Shown here: positions 42,837 to 51,842 of the stretch, one piece after another
Layout: each line of letters begins with the position of its first letter
Position numbering within the stretch: position 1 is the stretch's first letter
DNA from: Chelatococcus sp. YT9
GTDB lineage: Bacteria; Pseudomonadota; Alphaproteobacteria; Rhizobiales; Beijerinckiaceae
Direction of reading: 5' to 3'
Length of the DNA: 64,000 bases
Assembly (NCBI RefSeq): GCF_018398315.1
Contig: NZ_JAHBRW010000002.1
Span: 914,637-978,636, forward strand
Made by a program: the position numbers and the translations under genes
Notes under the pieces: generated by a model
Told to the model about the DNA's origin: nothing
Database searches by the model: none
The model's input: the letters and a program-made list of their open reading frames with translations, nothing else

Positions 42837-43451
42837 ATGCCTATTCTGGCAAACAGTCCGGCCGAGCTTTCAGATCTGATCGCCGCGCGCACGATCGCTA
42901 TGACAAGGCCGTTCATCGTTGCTCTCGATGGACGCAGCGGCGCGGGCAAGTCGACGCTCGCAGCGGCGCTGGCTGACCAGCTCGACGCCGCGATCGTCGA
43001 GGGCGATGATTTCTATGCGGGCGGCATCGAGCTTCGAAGCGATAGCGCGGCATCAAGGGCAGCTGCCTGTATCGACTGGACCCGGCAACGCGCTGTGTTG
43101 GAAGCTCTTACAGCGAGCCGAAAAGCGAGCTGGCACGCTTTCGACTGGGACACTTTTGACGGGCGGCTGCGCGATGAGCAGACGGTGGTCGAACCAAGGC
43201 CTGTCGTAATCCTCGAAGGGGTCTATGCTGCGCGGCCGGAACTGGCCGGCTTCATCGATATGCGGGTGGCGCTTATCGTGCCGGATGACCAACGACTGAA
43301 GCGCCTGGCGGCTCGAGAGGGCACGATTGGACCATGGGAGCGGCAGTGGCATGAGGCGGAGGACTTCTACTTCGCGGACGTCATGCCCCTGTCCGCATTC
43401 GACGTGATCGCAGAGTTCGGCGGAGCCGAGCAATGCGCGCCTTCACCGTGA
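42837..43451 (+). CDS. Uridine-kinase-like P-loop phosphotransferase
   Basis: 204 residues from the ATG at 42837 with GAGAGGGG upstream. Walker A is ALDGRSGAGKSTLA (about residues 31-44). IVEGDDFYAGG carries the likely Asp for phosphoryl transfer, and VVILEGVYAARPEL the Walker B-like strand. This matches small uridine kinase or (d)NMP kinase-like ATPases of unknown substrate. It follows the SRPBCC gene by 25 bases and may be in the same operon. Confidence 0.8.
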   Translation: MPILANSPAELSDLIAARTIAMTRPFIVALDGRSGAGKSTLAAALADQLDAAIVEGDDFYAGGIELRSDSAASRAAACIDWTRQRAVLEALTASRKASWHAFDWDTFDGRLRDEQTVVEPRPVVILEGVYAARPELAGFIDMRVALIVPDDQRLKRLAAREGTIGPWERQWHEAEDFYFADVMPLSAFDVIAEFGGAEQCAPSP

Positions 43452-43506
43452 TGGTGACCGTTACGAAACGGATCGGACAGCCGCGCCTCCCGCACGATTT
43501 TCCGGA

Positions 43507-44307
43507 TCAGCTTCGGCGATTTTTGAGCGGCAGCTGGCTCAGAACCAGCTGCGGTGCTTGTCCGTCTGTCCAGCTATCAGCGCCCGTGACAACTTGTGGC
43601 GCGGACCTCAGGAGGTCTTCGCGCGCCTTCTTTTTCTCCTCCGTCTCGATGCCGAGGCGTCGATCCCGATCCTCACGCATCTCGCTCCTGAGCTGATTAT
43701 CGGCGGTGAAACCCATCATGAGCTGCGGTATCCCCGTGGGCAACTTGTTATCAAGGTCGATCTGCCACGTGTGCCAAGTCTTACCGTAGGTGTTCACAAG
43801 CGTAGCGATAGCCGTGTGCTCCACGGGGCCAGGAATACGAGGCATCACGAGCTCACCTGATGTCGTTTCGTGTCTGTGGCTGTGCCACAGCTGTTTCTCG
43901 TCGTCAGGCAAGGTTTTGAAGACCCGCTCCGAGACGATGTACTCTATACCTATCAGCCGCGCGCCTTCCTTGTTGTCGTCATAGATGACGCATTGGTAAA
44001 AATCTTCCGTAACATGCGTACAATAATGATGGGCTTCAATCTGGCGACCCATGTCATCGGCGTAGAAATGGAAGCCGTTGAGATACATATTAATATCGTT
44101 GATTGGCCCTTTGCTTTGTAGAAGATCTGCGCCCATGCCGAGCATGGTACTTTTGGTCGATTTATCCGCACCCGTGACCGGTTGATCCCGGTGGACGCCC
44201 GTGTCTTGGGCGGCAGCCCTCCCACAGGCACACGCCAGAAGGGTTGCGGCTCCTCCGATCAGCTGTCCCACCCCGCGACGGCTCAGGCTTGCATCAGTCC
44301 ATCCCAT
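43507..44307 (-). CDS. DUF1264 protein with Tat-type lipoprotein signal
   Basis: 266 residues from the ATG at 44307 (GGAGCG upstream). The N-terminus SLSRRGVGQLIGGAATLLAC combines a twin-arginine-like motif with a possible lipobox LLAC. The DUF1264 domain is clear: INMYLNGFHFYADDMGRQIE, HHYCTHVTEDFYQCVIYDDN, RLIGIEYIVSERVF and WHSHRHE. DUF1264 is shared with plant oil-body-associated proteins; function unknown. Its location would be the periplasmic membrane surface. It is convergent with the kinase-like gene. Confidence 0.88.
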   Translation of the reverse strand: MGWTDASLSRRGVGQLIGGAATLLACACGRAAAQDTGVHRDQPVTGADKSTKSTMLGMGADLLQSKGPINDINMYLNGFHFYADDMGRQIEAHHYCTHVTEDFYQCVIYDDNKEGARLIGIEYIVSERVFKTLPDDEKQLWHSHRHETTSGELVMPRIPGPVEHTAIATLVNTYGKTWHTWQIDLDNKLPTGIPQLMMGFTADNQLRSEMREDRDRRLGIETEEKKKAREDLLRSAPQVVTGADSWTDGQAPQLVLSQLPLKNRRS

Positions 44308-44649
44308 CGTTTCGCTCCACGGCTGAAAACCGTTTAAGCCCGAAGGGAGCCGATGGTTCCGAGCGGCACTGCACCACCGCCTGATTGACCCATAGTAGAC
44401 TTTCGCCACTGCGGAGCATGAGGTCCAGACCGACGGCGTCGACAGGCAGCTTTGCAAATATTACTTCGTCCAAACAGATCTGTAGCTTGGCAGAAAATAA
44501 AGATTGCGGGCTAGGGAACATGGACCTCTAGCCGGTCGTTGACCTCGCAATCCTGACGGTTCCAGCCCGACGCGCCGGGAGTTTCCCCGGCCGAGGTATC
44601 CTTCACATGCGCAGGCCCGGGGTATTGTTTCTATACGTATACTCGCGAA
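44308..44649. other. Gene-free interval upstream of the candidate small RNA
   Basis: No protein-like frame. The right end contains a TATACT box at 44638-44643 that could be the -10 element for the structured RNA that follows; no convincing -35 is seen at the right distance. Confidence 0.35.
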
Positions 44650-44728
44650 CTCTCAGCAAGTAGGAGCGTGTCCCACGCTCCGATAGGGCGCTGAGGCCCC
44701 GGTTCTTCCTGGACCGGGGCTCTTTTTT
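44650..44728 (+). ncRNA. Candidate orphan small RNA with intrinsic terminator
   Basis: The DNA predicts a compact folded transcript of about 80 bases. An outer stem CTCAGC (44652-44657) pairs with GCTGAG (44690-44695). Inside it a perfect 8-base hairpin GGAGCGTG-TCC-CACGCTCC spans 44663-44681. Directly afterwards the terminator stem GCCCCGG (44696-44702) pairs with CCGGGGC (44714-44720) and is followed by TCTTTTTT. A TATACT box lies just upstream. No coding gene on the plus strand ends nearby that would need this terminator: the closest ends at 43451. I do not recognise a known RNA family. Confidence 0.5.
44696..44728 (+). terminator. Rho-independent terminator of the candidate small RNA
   Basis: Seven-base GC stem GCCCCGG/CCGGGGC with an 11-base loop and a run of six T. 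It works on the plus strand only, as the other side lacks a T-tract. Confidence 0.8.
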
Positions 44729-45031
44729 CTCAGTCGGTTGTCTCGAGGAGCACGGGCGCAAGGTACGATGCGCATCTGGGCGAAACCATTTACGAATCTG
44801 CGCGTCCCCAAACTCTTCAATTTGCGCGGACCCGTTTGAACGGGCAGGTATCACATCCAATACGTACTATGATTGGTGGATGTCGGACGCGGCGGGTACT
44901 TCCTTGCCGCGCCAGCGATGGTTGCGCAATTCTTTGCAACCTTCAAGGAGTCCACTAAGGCAAAGGCCGGCAAGCTTTAGCATCGACCAGATCATCGAAA
45001 AGATGCAGCGGCGCTTCGAAGCCGGAACCAA

Positions 45032-45166
45032 ATGATCGTGGGTCCGTCTATCGAGGAAAACGTCTGGCAACGCGACATGGTCGTTTACGGCGACGAATAC
45101 AGCCCGACGTTTGATGATCCTTCAGTGCCGGCTGATGTCAGCAGTTCGCCGGCACGCCGCGCCTGA
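45032..45166 (+). CDS. Possible small ORF, 44 residues
   Basis: It starts MIVGPSIEENVWQRDM and is acidic in the middle (VYGDEYSPTFDDPS). Its ATG overlaps the stop of a preceding open stretch that ends SIDQIIEKMQRRFEAGTK (stop 45033-45035), as in coupled genes. That stretch has no clear start. The family is unknown. The rest of 44730-45356 shows no gene. Confidence 0.3.
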   Translation: MIVGPSIEENVWQRDMVVYGDEYSPTFDDPSVPADVSSSPARRA

Positions 45167-45356
45167 ATGACCCAGGAGCATACGGCCGCTCCGGTGGCCG
45201 ACGCCGGCCAGCATTGGGACGAGCCGCTTCGTTGGGCGTGATGAGCCCGTCAGCGCCGGCCAGCTGTAAAGCGCAATGGCAGCTGTTGGATGGACCTGTT
45301 GGGATCGCGCACATCTGTCCGCTTGCGCGAGTGCGTCCGATTGTCGATGATAACCC

Positions 45357-45714
45357 ATGACCGCGTTTGCCGACCATGACGCCTATATTGCTGCGGCACC
45401 CGAAACGCTCCGGCCGCTGCTGATGCTCTTGCGGGCCCGGCTCGCGCAAACCCTGCCTGACGCGGAAGAGATCATTCGATATGACATGCCGGGGTTCAGT
45501 TTAGCGAATGTGATCATCGCCGGCTATGCTGCCTTCAGCAAACAGTGCGGACTCTACGTCAGTAAGGGCGCCATCAGCGCATATTCGGAAGACCTTGCCG
45601 CAGCCGGGCTCAAGGCCACGAAGACGGGCGTCACCTTCTCCCCGGAAAAAGCCAATCTCAGGCGAACTTGTCGCTGCCCTCGCCCTTGCTTCGCGAAGAG
45701 ATCTTGGGGTGTGA
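45357..45714 (+). pseudogene. DUF1801 protein with a +1 frameshift
   Basis: From the ATG at 45357 the frame matches DUF1801: EEIIRYDMPGFSL, VIIAGYAAFSKQCGLYVSKG and LKATKTGVTFSPEK. At the AAAAA run near 45647-45651 the family sequence continues in the next frame as KPISGELVAALALASRRDLGV with a stop at 45712-45714. In the original frame the protein turns into Arg/Cys-rich nonsense. One extra A explains this. It may be a true mutation, phase variation at the homopolymer, or a sequencing error. DUF1801 proteins are small cytoplasmic proteins of unknown function. Confidence 0.75.
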
Positions 45715-46089
45715 ACGGCGAACGCCGCGGTGTCCGTCATCCGCGCCATGAGAGCTGTCGCGGCGCCCTCTCCAACCGAAGCGTCAAGATGCTGCTTGAT
45801 GCGGAAAGGCCGCGAAAAATCCGCTCTCTCATCGGATAGGGCAGCGGTCGAGATCAACGAATTCACTTGAATCCGACAGCCGACGTCGGGGCGATTGCGG
45901 TCATCCCACCCCGCTCACGGAAACTCTCATACTCGACGATGCGCCAGCTCGCGCGGGGACATCGTTGCGCGCCTTTAAAGCAGGCCCGCAATGGCAGGTC
46001 ACCTTATAGGTCCGGCATAGGCCGGCAAAACTTAGTGACTTGGCGAAGTTTTCTCTTGCGTGCCGTGACAGTGAGAGATAGTTAGCATT
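45715..46089. promoter_or_regulatory. Upstream region of the second ArsR gene
   Basis: No gene is supported. At the right end the repeat TTAGC-N6-GCTAA (46082-46097) covers the start codon of the ArsR gene at 46090, echoing the palindrome at 42009-42022. Confidence 0.5.
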
Positions 46090-46431
46090 ATGGCTAAGCA
46101 TGATCCTAATCTCTCGCTGCTCTTCCACGCTTTGGCTGATCCAACGCGCCGATCGATGCTCACAAGACTGGCTGAAGGGCCTGCGCGGGTGACGGATCTG
46201 GCAGGCCCCACGGGACTGCGCCTGCCTACGGTGATGCGGCACCTCGCGGTGCTCGAGGACGCAGGATTGATTGCCACCTCCAAGGACGGGCGGATACGCA
46301 CCTGCGCGATCGTGCCCGAAGCTCTGAATCCAGTACGGACGTGGCTCGACGAGCAGCGGGCCATCTGGGAAGCCCGGCTCGACCGGTTGGATGCTTTTGT
46401 GATGAACGTTATGAAGGAACGCACGGAATGA
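46090..46431 (+). CDS. ArsR-family regulator, SRPBCC-coupled type, second copy
   Basis: 113 residues, clearly paralogous to the regulator at 42.0 kb: LLFHALADPTRRSMLTRLAE, LPTVMRHLAVLEDAGLIATS and the same C-terminus [15 protein letters not shown]. It has no metal-binding cysteines. It overlaps the next gene by four bases (ATGA), so the two are co-translated. Its own start lies within an inverted repeat, suggesting autoregulation. Confidence 0.9.
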   Translation: MAKHDPNLSLLFHALADPTRRSMLTRLAEGPARVTDLAGPTGLRLPTVMRHLAVLEDAGLIATSKDGRIRTCAIVPEALNPVRTWLDEQRAIWEARLDRLDAFVMNVMKERTE

Positions 46432-47354
46432 CAGCGAAATCCGATCTCGGTGGCGAGGCTTTACCGACGACCGATGGTGGGCAAGGCCGTTTTGCGACGC
46501 TGACTTTCGAACGGGACGTCGCGGCGCCCCTGTCCGCGCTGTGGCAGGCGTGGACGGCGCCCGCCGCCCGACAAGTTTGGGCCGCTCCCGCGCCCTCGGT
46601 CACCGTGGAGTTTCTGGAGGCGGACACAAAGATTGGCGGTCGAGAAGTCTCGCTCTGCAAGGTCGCGGGCGAGCCGGACCTCCTTTGTGAATGTGGCTGG
46701 CTTGTGTTGGAAACGGCGGTCCGCAGCGTCAACTATGAGGTGGTCTCCAGTAGCGGGGCAACGCGATCAGCGGCGCTGGTTACGGCCGATTTCTCAGGCG
46801 GGGATGAGCAAAGCCGCGTCACCGTGACGGTACAGCTTTCTTCGCTGGCCGCAGACATGGAGCCGGGGTACCGGCAAGGCTTCAGCGCGGGGCTGGACAA
46901 TCTCGCGGCAACGGCACGCCGGACAATGGTGCTACAACGTGTCATCCAAGCCCCGCGACGCGTCGTCTGGAGCGCCTGGATGAATCCTGTGGCGCTGCCG
47001 CAGTGGTGGGGACCAGACGGATTCTCCTGCCGCACGAAGAGGATTGATCTGCGCAAAGGCGGTGAGTGGGTATTCAACATGATTGCCGCCGATGGAACGG
47101 TCTTCCCGAACCATCACCTCTATACTGAGGTTCGGCCGGAGGAGGGGATTGGCTATACGCTCCTATGGGGAGAGAACGGCCCGAAACATGCCGACGCCTG
47201 GGCCTCGTTCGAGGACCACGACGGTGGGACGCGGGTGACGCTGGGCATGGTATTCTCCACCGAGGCCGAGTTCCAGGAAGCCAAGGGCTTCGGTGCGGTC
47301 GAACTCGGCCTGCAAACCCTTGGGAAACTGGAGCGCTTCATTCTATCACGCTGA
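46428..47354 (+). CDS. Tandem double-domain SRPBCC (AHSA1-like) protein
   Basis: 308 residues. Two SRPBCC domains in a row: the first (about 20-155) starts FATLTFERDVAAPLSALWQA and ends with GYRQGFSAGLDNLAAT; the second (about 160-305) starts TMVLQRVIQAPRRVVWSAWM, with LPQWWGPDGFSCRTKRIDLR and a C-terminal LGKLERFI. The first domain lacks the usual WWGP, so it is the more diverged. Most AHSA1-like proteins have one domain; the fusion may form an internal heterodimer. Coupled to the ArsR gene. Confidence 0.9.
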   Translation: MTAKSDLGGEALPTTDGGQGRFATLTFERDVAAPLSALWQAWTAPAARQVWAAPAPSVTVEFLEADTKIGGREVSLCKVAGEPDLLCECGWLVLETAVRSVNYEVVSSSGATRSAALVTADFSGGDEQSRVTVTVQLSSLAADMEPGYRQGFSAGLDNLAATARRTMVLQRVIQAPRRVVWSAWMNPVALPQWWGPDGFSCRTKRIDLRKGGEWVFNMIAADGTVFPNHHLYTEVRPEEGIGYTLLWGENGPKHADAWASFEDHDGGTRVTLGMVFSTEAEFQEAKGFGAVELGLQTLGKLERFILSR

Positions 47355-47430
47355 AAGGCCGCGGCGGTCGCCCGCATTGGAGACTCAATTCCGGCGTGCG
47401 ATTTGGCGCGATAGGCCATCTTGGCGACGT

Positions 47431-48183
47431 TTATGTCAGCCGAACGGACATTCCGCCGTCTGCTATCATCGGACTGCCCGTCATGAAGCTTGAGCGATCG
47501 GACAGGAGGAACACCGCGGCCTGGGCGATCTCCTCGGCTTTCGCCATTCGCTTCATCGGATGAAGGTTGGAGATGAACGCCATCACGTCAGGATTGTTCT
47601 CGCCGCCAGCAGGGGTGATCGTGCCCCCAGGCAATAGGGCATTCACGCGAATGTTCTCGGCAGCATGGTCGGAGGCGAGCGACTGGACCAGTCCGATCAA
47701 TCCGGCCTTCGAGGCTGCATAGGCGCCCATGCCCGGCAGCCCGCCATTACTGAAACCGACGAAAGAGGAGGTGAATACGATCGAGCCGCCGCCCTGCTTT
47801 CGCATCGCCGGTATCTGTGCTTTCGCAGCCAGGAACGCAGCCGTCAGGTTGGTCGCAATGACCTCGTTCCAGTTGCCGATGTCCATATCGGTGACCGATG
47901 TCATGTCGCCCACGATGCCGGCGTTGTTGAAGGCGCCGTCCAGACGACCGAACTCTTCTGCGGCCAGTTGAACAAGAGCTTCGGTATATCCGCGGTCGCG
48001 AACGTCGCCCGCCAGGTATACGGCCTTGCCCCCGCCGATAGCCGACGCGAGCGCATCAAGTTCCGCCTCTCGCCGCGCGCCGAGGACCAAATTGGCGCCC
48101 TCCGCCGCAAACAACGTCGCTGCCGCTGCTCCTATTCCGCTGCTCGCGCCAGTTATGATGATCGATTTATTTTCGAGTTCCAT
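47431..48183 (-). CDS. Short-chain dehydrogenase/reductase
   Basis: 250 residues: TGASSGIGAAAATLF cofactor loop, NNAG, catalytic Ser in FTSSFVGF and Y/K in AYAASKAGLIGL, and the C-terminus IADGGMSVRLT. The Arg in LGARREAELD hints at NADP(H). It is cytoplasmic. It is convergent with the double-SRPBCC gene, so it is not in that operon. Substrate unknown. Confidence 0.9.
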   Translation of the reverse strand: MELENKSIIITGASSGIGAAAATLFAAEGANLVLGARREAELDALASAIGGGKAVYLAGDVRDRGYTEALVQLAAEEFGRLDGAFNNAGIVGDMTSVTDMDIGNWNEVIATNLTAAFLAAKAQIPAMRKQGGGSIVFTSSFVGFSNGGLPGMGAYAASKAGLIGLVQSLASDHAAENIRVNALLPGGTITPAGGENNPDVMAFISNLHPMKRMAKAEEIAQAAVFLLSDRSSFMTGSPMIADGGMSVRLT

Positions 48184-48335
48184 GAACTATGTCCTGTTTC
48201 TCGTGATCCAGCCTTTTGGCCAATTCCGGGGAAACAGTGTCATGACCTTGGAGCGCCGGCGACCCGATTCCTGCTCTCGAATTTTTCTTCTCGATGATCA
48301 CCGAACAGTGAGGTAAGGCGCGGCTTGCGCCAATC

Positions 48336-49877
48336 TCAATGGGGCATGGGCCGCTCCACTACGAAGCGCACAGCACTGTCCACATCAGCGCCCCAGTCAC
48401 TGAGGACGGGCGGGACAAGGTGATCCGGGCGGAGTTCAGGAGCGCCTGGAAGAAATGCATAGTAGCGGGTGGAAACACCAACACGCAGGCCGGAGTTTGG
48501 AAGGTTGAACCGGCGCACCTCCTGCCAGTTGTTCGGCGCCGCTCCCGCCGGCTCGCCGATAAGGGTGGCTTCGGTCAGCGTCTTGAAGTCGATCGCGTTG
48601 GTCATCGCTGCTGAGAATGTTTTGCGGCCAATCAGAACGTAGAGCACGCCCCGCTTGTTGAGCCAGGGACGATGTCTGATCTCATCGATAAGCTTCCGCC
48701 CCGCATTGTAGTCCCCACCATCATTATCACGCAGGTCTACGATGAGCCGGTTTGGGCGCTTTGTGTTCATGTCATGCAGCAACGCTTTGGCATGATCTGT
48801 CAAATCGTCATATGAGCGCCAGTTCACATAGACGCTGCCGTCGTTAAGCCGCTCGCTCCAAAAGTCTTTCTCCACGTTTCGGCGCCATAGAGGCTTTCCG
48901 GCATCTTGTATAACTCGCCCTAAAACCTCGGTTGCGGTTAGATTTTCGCGGTTCTGCCCTTGGTCTGTCTCGAAAGTAAAAGAAAACGCTGGACCCTCGC
49001 CGATCCCTGCAGCGCGCAAAACGTTCGGACGGATGACCAGGTCGGGCATGGTGCTGCGATAGAACCAGTCCGTCTCCCCCGCAGCGACAAAGGCACGTAG
49101 CCGCGCAATCACGCCGCTAACCGGAACATCGTTGATGGCGGTCAATTTGGCTCCCATCAGCTGCGAAAATTCAGGCGCCGTGCTGACGACCCGCACCCCG
49201 TCGTCGAAGACATAGAACTCGAGCGGAAACCGCGGCAGCCCGTTCGGGAGGTCGACCGACGTATGACCATCGCCAATTAGCGCTCCCAGTCGCCGGAATT
49301 CCAATGCGACTTCTATACCGCTGAGGCGGGGAATAGCGCTGCGTGTGCGTGCGACTTCACGGTCGAACTGGTCGGTGGAAACACGACGGAAGGGCGCGCC
49401 ATGCTCGCTTTTCAAGATACGAACCAGCGCGTCGAGGTCCCCCAGCCATTGATCGGTTGCAATGTCCAACCGTTGCTCCGGTGGCCGGAAGAACGTTTGC
49501 GCATCGGCCTCTGTTCGCCGCGCATCAATCACGCCTGCCTGACCTCCAAGGTCGAACTCGCCTGTGAGCCTGTCGCCATCCACCCGCAGAACGAGCGCGC
49601 CATTGCCGCCAGCGCCACGGAAACGTCCGGAGATCGTCGTGCTTCCGCTGGCGTCGAGCAGTTCGAAGCCTCCGCCTGGAATAGAGACTTTGCCCGTCAC
49701 CCTCTCTCCCGACCTGTTCAGCTCAAGGTGGACCGGAAGCGGTGGTTGCGCACCCATGCGGGCTTCGCCCGCAAATCGCTCGCTTGGACCGAGAGGTGCG
49801 TCTTGGGCGGGAGCAGCCGACGCCATCATTGTCCAGCATGACGAAAGGACAATCAAAGTCTTTGCAAGACGCAGCAT
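48336..49877 (-). CDS. Exported S41-family peptidase-like protein
   Basis: 513 residues from the ATG at 49877 with GAGGAG upstream. Signal peptide 1-24 (ending SAAPAQ). An N-terminal beta-rich domain (30-110) precedes the S41 fold: RRLGALIGDGHTSVD, LIVDLRDNDGGDYNAGRKLI and VLIGRKTFSAAMTNAID, where the Ser of FSAA matches the S41 nucleophile position. It probably acts in the periplasm. Many such proteins lack proof of protease activity. No operon partner. Confidence 0.85.
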   Translation of the reverse strand: MLRLAKTLIVLSSCWTMMASAAPAQDAPLGPSERFAGEARMGAQPPLPVHLELNRSGERVTGKVSIPGGGFELLDASGSTTISGRFRGAGGNGALVLRVDGDRLTGEFDLGGQAGVIDARRTEADAQTFFRPPEQRLDIATDQWLGDLDALVRILKSEHGAPFRRVSTDQFDREVARTRSAIPRLSGIEVALEFRRLGALIGDGHTSVDLPNGLPRFPLEFYVFDDGVRVVSTAPEFSQLMGAKLTAINDVPVSGVIARLRAFVAAGETDWFYRSTMPDLVIRPNVLRAAGIGEGPAFSFTFETDQGQNRENLTATEVLGRVIQDAGKPLWRRNVEKDFWSERLNDGSVYVNWRSYDDLTDHAKALLHDMNTKRPNRLIVDLRDNDGGDYNAGRKLIDEIRHRPWLNKRGVLYVLIGRKTFSAAMTNAIDFKTLTEATLIGEPAGAAPNNWQEVRRFNLPNSGLRVGVSTRYYAFLPGAPELRPDHLVPPVLSDWGADVDSAVRFVVERPMPH

Positions 49878-50168
49878 GCAAGGCTCCTCAGGGGGCTGCG
49901 CACCGGTTGGCTGACATGGCCTGTGGGTCGCGCGGCATCTTCCTCTCCTTAGCACGGGATCGGGCCGATGGGGACCGGACGAGTAACGGCAAGCTCAATG
50001 GCAGGCGCCTGAATTCCCCGTTGCACTGACCGTGATCCAGCCTCTCTCCCCGGTATTGCTATGGTTTACTGCTCGAGCCAGCGCCAATCCCGTCACCTGC
50101 TACAAGCTTGGTCAGAGCGGCGCGATCGGCTATGAACCGCGAGGAACTTTTCTTGCGATGGGGGTCGC

Positions 50169-50426
50169 ATGAATCGGGAATCCGTGCGGCAGCAGTTAAG
50201 GCTCGCTGAGCGCCACATCAGAGATGGCGAGTACCGTATTGCGCGGCTGCACGAACTCGCCTCCCTGCTGACCTTTTCGGGCGTGGGCGCGACTGGGGTC
50301 ATGGCACGACTGGAACAAGAGGAACGTCAGCAGGACATGCGGAAGATGGACCGCGGCCGTCTGATTGCCATGCTGGCATGGTATGAGCAATGCCGATGGA
50401 GCGCGCCACGCCCGCCTAGCGACTAA
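50169..50426 (+). CDS. Small hypothetical protein
   Basis: 85 residues, strongly helical and charged, starting MNRESVRQQLRLAERHIRDG. This pattern (xAERHIxxGExxIxRQ) is common in rhizobial hypotheticals of unknown function. GATGGGGG upstream could serve as ribosome-binding site. No membrane segment. Not linked to neighbours. Confidence 0.6.
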   Translation: MNRESVRQQLRLAERHIRDGEYRIARLHELASLLTFSGVGATGVMARLEQEERQQDMRKMDRGRLIAMLAWYEQCRWSAPRPPSD

Positions 50427-50650
50427 GGTCGTCGCGACATCGGTGATTCCGGCTTTCCCCGTCGCCTGAGCCCTGGAACGACGGTTAACTTTAAAGACCA
50501 ATGGACGCGTTAGCCGATGGCGGACTAGCGGGAGAAGGGCAGGGGCTCTGCTTTGCCTCTCGGTCGTGCAGGAACATTCAGCGAGCACTCCGGTTCCCTA
50601 CGGAGCGTGCCTTTATCTGCCCCACCGCTTTAGTTGGCTAGGAGGCTAAA

Positions 50651-51577
50651 ATGTTTCTACGCGTCGACAAGCTCCAAGTGGAGCTTCCCGCCCCGAAAAT
50701 GCAAGATGTTAATGCTGCTGCCGCGCTGCAAGAGCTGCTCGGTGGGAAATACGGTGAGATGTCCACCTTAGGCAACTATCTCTTTCAGAGCTTCAACTTC
50801 CGCAGCAAGAGCAAGTTGCGTCCGTTCTACAGCCTCGTTGCAGCTATAACGGCCGAGGAACTCGGCCATGTCGAGCTCGTCAGCAACGGTGTCGCGATGC
50901 TTGCGAACGGACCAGATAAGGAAGGAGGCGATGCTGGAGATGGCGGCGACATATCCGCAGCGCCCTATGAAATGATGAAGGATGCACGTCTTGCTGGCGC
51001 GTTCTTTTCCCATGCCGGCGGAGCTGTGCCTGTCAACAGCAACGCCCAATCCTGGAACGTGGACATGGTAACGACAACGGGCAACGTCGTTGTCGATCTC
51101 CTTCACAACTTCCACCTCGAATGCGGGGCGAGGCTCCATAAACTTCGTGTCTACGAATCCCTCACCGACCCGACCGGCCGGGAAGTATGTGGGTATCTCC
51201 TCGTCAGAGGATCTGTGCATGCTCACGCTTACGCTCTGGCGTTGAAGAAAATCACCGGCGTGGAACTCGAAAAATTCCTGCCTACGCCCAATATTCCATT
51301 GGACAAAATTCCCGAATGTCAGAAATATCTTGCTGAGGGTTCGCATCGCAGATTGTACACGTTTAGCCCGGCTGACTTCAAAGACGTCGCCGGGATCTGG
51401 GGGAACGGTGAAGTGGCCCTTCCAGATGATCCGCCAGGCGAACTCGAGGTAGTCGAGGGCGCGCCCGATGGCGGAAAAATTCACGATCTGACCGGCACGC
51501 CATCCGCCTTCACGCCGGATTACGCTCCAGAAGAAATGTTCGAGATTGCACAGAAGCTCTGGCAAAAATCTCGCTGA
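50651..51577 (+). CDS. Manganese-containing (non-haem) catalase
   Basis: 308 residues with a strong AGGAGG 5 bases upstream. The N-terminus FLRVDKLQVELPAP is typical. Dimanganese ligands lie in the ferritin-like bundle: AITAEELGHVELV (Glu and His), FHLECGARL and RGSVHAHAYALAL. The C-terminal tail carries GTPSAFTPDYAPEE. It converts H2O2 to water and oxygen in the cytoplasm. It stands alone; flavin oxidases such as the one at 3.3 kb would produce its substrate. Confidence 0.95.
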   Translation: MFLRVDKLQVELPAPKMQDVNAAAALQELLGGKYGEMSTLGNYLFQSFNFRSKSKLRPFYSLVAAITAEELGHVELVSNGVAMLANGPDKEGGDAGDGGDISAAPYEMMKDARLAGAFFSHAGGAVPVNSNAQSWNVDMVTTTGNVVVDLLHNFHLECGARLHKLRVYESLTDPTGREVCGYLLVRGSVHAHAYALALKKITGVELEKFLPTPNIPLDKIPECQKYLAEGSHRRLYTFSPADFKDVAGIWGNGEVALPDDPPGELEVVEGAPDGGKIHDLTGTPSAFTPDYAPEEMFEIAQKLWQKSR

Positions 51578-51842
51578 GCGCCTTCATCTCGTCCCGCCTT
51601 CGACGCGCCGCGCTGGGGCGTCGGAGGCGCCCCTCGGCCGATCTTGAAGACGCCTCGACGGTCTGCTCTGCAGCTTCGAATACCCAGGCCCCAACGCTTT
51701 TTAAAGTGCTCACGCTCCCGCTAAGCGCCTTCACCGCGCGAGGTTTGATGACTGCCAGAGCATGATGCCTAGGGAGCTGGGCAATATTCGAGGCCAGCCG
51801 TGGTTCTTGATGCGCGCTGCGATGAGCGTGCGCGTCAGCGTG

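Noticed and set aside
43507-44307. DUF1264 gene read as the target of the terminator at 44.7 kb
   Set aside because: The gene is on the minus strand and ends at 43507; the terminator works on the plus strand, 400 bases beyond its start.
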